DNA of 6,588 nucleotides from JBBPYR01 sp038199755 (GTDB taxonomy: Bacteria > Chloroflexota > Ktedonobacteria > Ktedonobacterales > Ktedonobacteraceae): NCBI GenBank assembly GCA_038199755.1, contig JBBPYR010000056.1, forward strand, positions 1 through 6,588. The letters are read 5' to 3'. The notes below the pieces were generated by a model. The model was not told the origin of the DNA and searched no databases. It saw nothing but the letters and a program-made list of their open reading frames with translations. This document shows positions 3,845 through 6,588 of this stretch, in pieces (position 1 is the stretch's first letter; every line of letters starts with the position of its first letter). Both the position numbers and the translations under genes were made by a program.

Positions 3845-5854
3845 ATGCAGCAAGAGGAAGCACATATATTAATCGCAACCAGCCCTCTCTTTCGTGGCAT
3901 GCAGCCCAACGAAATAGAGGCTATTTTCGCACGCCTACAACACACACAGATTACGCATGGCACAAACATCATCGAACGTGCGGTCTGGCATGGGAAACTC
4001 TACATTATCGTCTCAGGTGAAGTCAATGTGCTCTTACAAGAGGACAACTATGAAGTGGCGCGCCTCAGTCGCGGCGAATGCTTTGGTGAGATGTCATTGA
4101 TCACTGGTGAGCCGCCCACGGCCACCATTCGCACCGCGCAAGATGTGACGCTGCTCTCTCTGGCACAGACAGACTTTCTCGCCCTGGTCGGCACCTGTCC
4201 CACCCTACTACAAAACATCAACACTATCCTGTCACAACGCCTGGCACGTGCCAATCAACAACTGCTCTCAGCACACACCGCAGAGGTTGTCTTGCTCTCA
4301 GAACTGGCAGCACCAGATCAGCCCACTCTACCCACCCCGTCTACCCACTCACTCGCAATACACATCGCCGCAGCCCTGGCCGCACGCACACACAAACGCA
4401 TTTTACTGCTCGAACTGTGTAGTGAGGAAGATGCCAGCAGTCCGCGTTTCGCCCAGCAACCTCAGCAACAACGCCCAACCCTTTTCGACTGCATCCACAA
4501 TCGCCAACTACTCCAGCATCACCACACCGCCAGCGTGTCGCATGGCAGTCCACAAAATGTTGCGCTCATGACGCTGGCCGCGACCCATGAGCAAGCACAG
4601 GCCATAGACGCAACGGCACTGCCAATTCTCGCCGACCTCATGTCACTCTATGATTATGTCTTGCTGGCCGCGAACGCAAACACGCCACCGCACATCATAC
4701 CAACCCTGATAGAAAGCAACGAGGCCGTGCATGCCTATAGCCTGAAAAGAAAGCTCACCTTGCTCCCTGCTCCAAGCATCACGAAGGCGAGTCAAGTTGC
4801 CCAGCTTGCCTCTGTTCCCCCTACAGGCTCAGTATTTGTGACACAGGTAGCGGAGAAACCAACGATTGGTGTACAAGACCGCTATGCCGCCTTACTTGGC
4901 CGCGAAGTGGCCCGTCTCTTGCCCGCCGACACGACCTTACTTGAGCGAAGCTGGCAACAACAACAAACACTCTACCAGCTAGCCCCTGACGCCGTATTGA
5001 GCCAAGCCGTCGATTTTGTGGCCCGTACCATTGCACGTCAAACGGTGGGCATCGCCTTTGGTGGAGGTGGAGCACGGGGTTTCGCGCATCTTGGCGTCTT
5101 GGACGGTTTGCTCGCCCATCACGTGCCTATCGACTATATCGCCGCCTGTAGTAGCGGCATCATCACGCCTGGCATGCACTTAATCGGCAAGACAATAGCT
5201 GAGAGCGAAGAGATTTTTATGGAGATACAACGCCACATCGTGCAATGGCGTCTTCCACGCACCTCCATCTTCTCCAATCGGGGCTTGAAGCATATGCTGC
5301 GTGAACTGTGTGGCGACTGCCGCTTTGAGGACCTTACCACACCGTTCGCCATGGTCGCGATTGACCTGACCACACGTTCCGGCGTCGTGTTAGATCGCGG
5401 CCCACTCTGGCAGGCTGGTCTCGCCAGTGTTGCCCTCCCTGGCATCTTCCCGCCCGTAATCGTGGGCCAACATATTCTGATGGACGCGGGCATGCATGAC
5501 CCCGTGCCGATTCGCCTGGTGCGCAAAATGGGTGCTGACATCCTGCTCGCCTCCGAACTGGGTGGGCAGGAACCGCCATCCCTCCAAAGTGCCACGCCGT
5601 GGCTACTTGAGGGCGACCAGCAAGAGCAGATAAAAACGCCACACATCGTTGACCTCTTGCTCCGCACCTATGACCTTGCGATGGCAACCATCGGCATGCA
5701 CAGCATTCGCGAGGCAGACGTAGTTATTCGTCCCAAACTACACCGCGTCTCCCTGCGCCAATTCTCCGAAGGCCGTAAATTCGTCGCCGCTGGACGCGAA
5801 GCCGTAGAAACCATGCTGCCCACCCTGCAACAACACCTCCCCTGGCTCACATAA
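3845..5854 (+). CDS. Cyclic-nucleotide-binding domain / MinD-like domain / patatin-like phospholipase fusion
   Basis: This 669-aa protein has three regions. Residues 8-135 form a cNMP-binding beta-barrel with the phosphate-binding cassette FGEMSLITGEPPTATIR (80-96). Residues 165-340 resemble a MinD/ParA-type P-loop fold: AIHIAAALAAR then KRILLLEL (171-191) and YDYVLLA (269-275) fit the usual alpha1-beta2 and later strand, but the GGVGKS Walker A loop is absent. Residues 400-660 are a patatin-like alpha/beta hydrolase: GGGGARGFAHLG (406-417) for the oxyanion hole, nucleophile Ser436 in ACSSG, and catalytic Asp547 in DAG. The expected forms are GxSxG and DGG/DGA, so Gly434 is replaced by Ala and the elbow reads AxSxG. 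The Arg that usually contacts cyclic-nucleotide phosphate appears to be Pro91. Such fusions (neuropathy-target-esterase-like) are thought to hydrolyse phospholipids or lysophospholipids under ligand control; the ligand and substrate here are unknown. No signal peptide or membrane helix is seen. The ATG at 3845 lacks a ribosome site but fits a leaderless promoter. The gene is convergent with the SUI1 gene, with 6 bases between stops. Confidence 0.88.
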   Translation: MQQEEAHILIATSPLFRGMQPNEIEAIFARLQHTQITHGTNIIERAVWHGKLYIIVSGEVNVLLQEDNYEVARLSRGECFGEMSLITGEPPTATIRTAQDVTLLSLAQTDFLALVGTCPTLLQNINTILSQRLARANQQLLSAHTAEVVLLSELAAPDQPTLPTPSTHSLAIHIAAALAARTHKRILLLELCSEEDASSPRFAQQPQQQRPTLFDCIHNRQLLQHHHTASVSHGSPQNVALMTLAATHEQAQAIDATALPILADLMSLYDYVLLAANANTPPHIIPTLIESNEAVHAYSLKRKLTLLPAPSITKASQVAQLASVPPTGSVFVTQVAEKPTIGVQDRYAALLGREVARLLPADTTLLERSWQQQQTLYQLAPDAVLSQAVDFVARTIARQTVGIAFGGGGARGFAHLGVLDGLLAHHVPIDYIAACSSGIITPGMHLIGKTIAESEEIFMEIQRHIVQWRLPRTSIFSNRGLKHMLRELCGDCRFEDLTTPFAMVAIDLTTRSGVVLDRGPLWQAGLASVALPGIFPPVIVGQHILMDAGMHDPVPIRLVRKMGADILLASELGGQEPPSLQSATPWLLEGDQQEQIKTPHIVDLLLRTYDLAMATIGMHSIREADVVIRPKLHRVSLRQFSEGRKFVAAGREAVETMLPTLQQHLPWLT

Positions 5855-5860
5855 TCTTTT

Positions 5861-6226
5861 TTACCCACCGGCACGCTTCACCCGATATCCCAGAGAGGTC
5901 AATTTCGTTATCACCTTATCGCAATGGTCGCCCTGAATCTCAATGTTGCCCTCTTTGACCGTGCCGCCGGAGCCGCATAGCTTCTTCAATTGCTGAGCCA
6001 AAGCGATAAGTTCCTCATCATGCTCTGCCACCCCTGTAATCACCGTAACCGTCTTGCCACCTCGTTGCTTGCGGTCGCGCATGACTCGTACAATACCATC
6101 GCTCTTGCTCTTCTTCGTTGTTGTTGCACCCACCTGCTCACAACGACAATCTTTATAGCTCTGCCCACAAGTGGGGCAAGTGTTGACACGTCCGCTATCG
6201 GTAGAGTAGACCACATGATCTGGCAT
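5861..6226 (-). CDS. yciH: SUI1/eIF1-domain translation factor (YciH-like)
   Basis: Bacterial homologue of eukaryotic/archaeal eIF1, which binds the small ribosomal subunit and tunes start-codon or initiator-tRNA selection; in bacteria the role is less settled. From the ATG at 6226 it is 121 aa. It opens with VVYSTDSGR (5-13), then a Cys knuckle CPTCG...CRC (Cys17, 20, 27, 29) likely to bind zinc. A Thr/Lys/Ser linker follows, then the SUI1 domain (about 44-119): RDRKQRGGKTVTVITG (50-65 region), the LCGSGGTVKEG segment (83-93) and the C-terminal LGYRVKRAGG. These are the standard landmarks of YciH proteins. The start is chosen because AGGAGG (6235-6240) lies 8 bases before this ATG. In-frame ATGs at 6232 and 6253 are too close to it or upstream of it. 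The stop is TAA; the neighbouring convergent stop is only 6 bases away, with no room for a terminator. It is divergent from the dipeptidase gene. Confidence 0.92.
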   Translation of the reverse strand: MPDHVVYSTDSGRVNTCPTCGQSYKDCRCEQVGATTTKKSKSDGIVRVMRDRKQRGGKTVTVITGVAEHDEELIALAQQLKKLCGSGGTVKEGNIEIQGDHCDKVITKLTSLGYRVKRAGG

Positions 6227-6234
6227 ACACATAC

Positions 6235-6240
6235 CCTCCT
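6235..6240 (-). promoter_or_regulatory. Ribosome-binding site fixing the SUI1 gene start
   Basis: AGGAGG on the minus strand, 8 bases before the ATG at 6226. It lies inside the longer reading frame that would begin at 6253, so it argues that the nine extra N-terminal codons are not translated. Confidence 0.8.
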
Positions 6241-6301
6241 TAATTACACCCATATTTTGCCTATTTCTTGCATCCTTTGCTACACTATATCAATGCAAAA
6301 A

Positions 6302-6314
6302 TTGTATCATACAA
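6302..6314. promoter_or_regulatory. 13-base palindrome between divergent genes, possible operator
   Basis: TTGTATCATACAA is a perfect palindrome around a central C. It lies between the SUI1 gene and the dipeptidase gene, 20 bases before the dipeptidase ATG. TTGCAT (6269-6274) and ATGCAA (6293-6298 region) form a further inverted pair nearby. Minus-strand TATAGT is a candidate -10 for the SUI1 gene in this stretch, without a convincing -35. Operator function is inferred from symmetry and place. Confidence 0.35.
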
Positions 6315-6334
6315 AGAAAACCAGGAGTTTTTAC

Positions 6335-6588
6335 ATGCTTATTATTGACGGTCACGAAGATATTGCCTACAACGCCCTAGAGTGGGGACGCGATATCCGC
6401 CGCTCCGCCTATACCATACGTGAGCAAGAAGCCAACAACCCTAACCCTAATGGCATCGCAATGGCGGGCCTACCAGAGCTTCGACGCGGCGGCGTGGGCC
6501 TCATTTTCGGCGTCATCTTCCTCTTTCCTCTCGGCAACACAACCCCAATAGATGATTGCCATTCACAATCTTATCGCACCGCCGAAGA
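6335..6588 (+). CDS. Peptidase family M19 (membrane/renal dipeptidase-like), 5' part only
   Basis: The first 84 codons are present and the frame runs open off the window end. The start MLIIDGHEDIAYNAL contains the HxD pair (His7, Asp9) that supplies metal ligands in M19 amidohydrolase-fold dipeptidases. LPELRRGGVGLIFGVIFLFP (46-65) matches the second strand of that barrel, usually preceded by LPRL-type residues. The family cleaves dipeptides, often with broad stereospecificity, using a di-zinc centre; the remaining ligands would lie outside the window. There is no signal peptide, so a cytoplasmic enzyme is likely. AGGAG (6323-6327) is 7 bases before the ATG and fixes the start. It is divergent from the SUI1 gene, with 108 bases between the two starts. 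Substrate is not inferable. Confidence 0.8.
   Translation, partial: MLIIDGHEDIAYNALEWGRDIRRSAYTIREQEANNPNPNGIAMAGLPELRRGGVGLIFGVIFLFPLGNTTPIDDCHSQSYRTAE

Noticed and set aside
4248..4571. 107-codon plus-strand frame overlapping the MinD-like region of the patatin fusion
   Set aside because: A frameshift explanation was considered, but the 669-aa frame is continuous and reads sensibly through this region.
5134..5667. Long open frame (177 codons) on the minus strand inside the patatin domain
   Set aside because: It is antisense to well-conserved patatin motifs, is Arg/Ser/Cys-rich in the manner of a shadow frame, and has no ribosome site.

Overview
The window looks like a chromosomal segment of a free-living bacterium, most likely a Chloroflexota member of the Ktedonobacteria type. 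This is inference from gene content: a menaquinone-type UbiA prenyltransferase, a bacterial translin-family protein, a bacterial eIF1/SUI1 (YciH-like) protein with a Cys knuckle, a cyclic-nucleotide-binding/patatin fusion, proline/serine-rich uncharacterised proteins and short palindromic repeats between genes. No rRNA, tRNA, transposase, phage gene or CRISPR array was seen.

Layout. Bases 1-131 are abnormal low-complexity sequence (no G in the first 71 bases, then T8 and C17) and probably a contig edge. Four genes follow on the minus strand: an uncharacterised 185-aa protein (132-689), a MenA-like prenyltransferase (966-2168), a translin-family protein (2431-3087) and an uncharacterised 158-aa protein (3222-3698). 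They are separated by gaps of about 130-280 bases, some holding terminator-like or palindromic elements, so they look like separate units rather than one tight operon. A divergent region of 146 bases leads to the plus-strand 669-aa cNMP-binding/MinD-like/patatin protein (3845-5854). It is convergent, with only 6 bases between stop codons, with the minus-strand SUI1-domain gene (5861-6226). A second divergent region leads to the start of a plus-strand M19 dipeptidase gene cut by the window end (6335-6588).

How the genes relate. No shared pathway is evident. MenA serves the respiratory quinone pool; the translin and SUI1 proteins point to RNA and translation; the patatin fusion is a candidate ligand-controlled lipid hydrolase; the dipeptidase is catabolic or peptidoglycan-related. 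The points most worth following are: (i) the three-part patatin protein, with a MinD-like middle domain that has lost its Walker A motif and altered residues at its ligand and catalytic sites; (ii) a bacterial translin homologue that appears to keep catalytic-type acidic residues; (iii) two palindromes flanking the 158-aa gene that share outer arms but have different centres; (iv) an N-terminal ELGV motif common to the two uncharacterised proteins; (v) a predicted leaderless promoter for the patatin gene; (vi) a repeated TTTTGTGC octamer upstream of the 185-aa gene.
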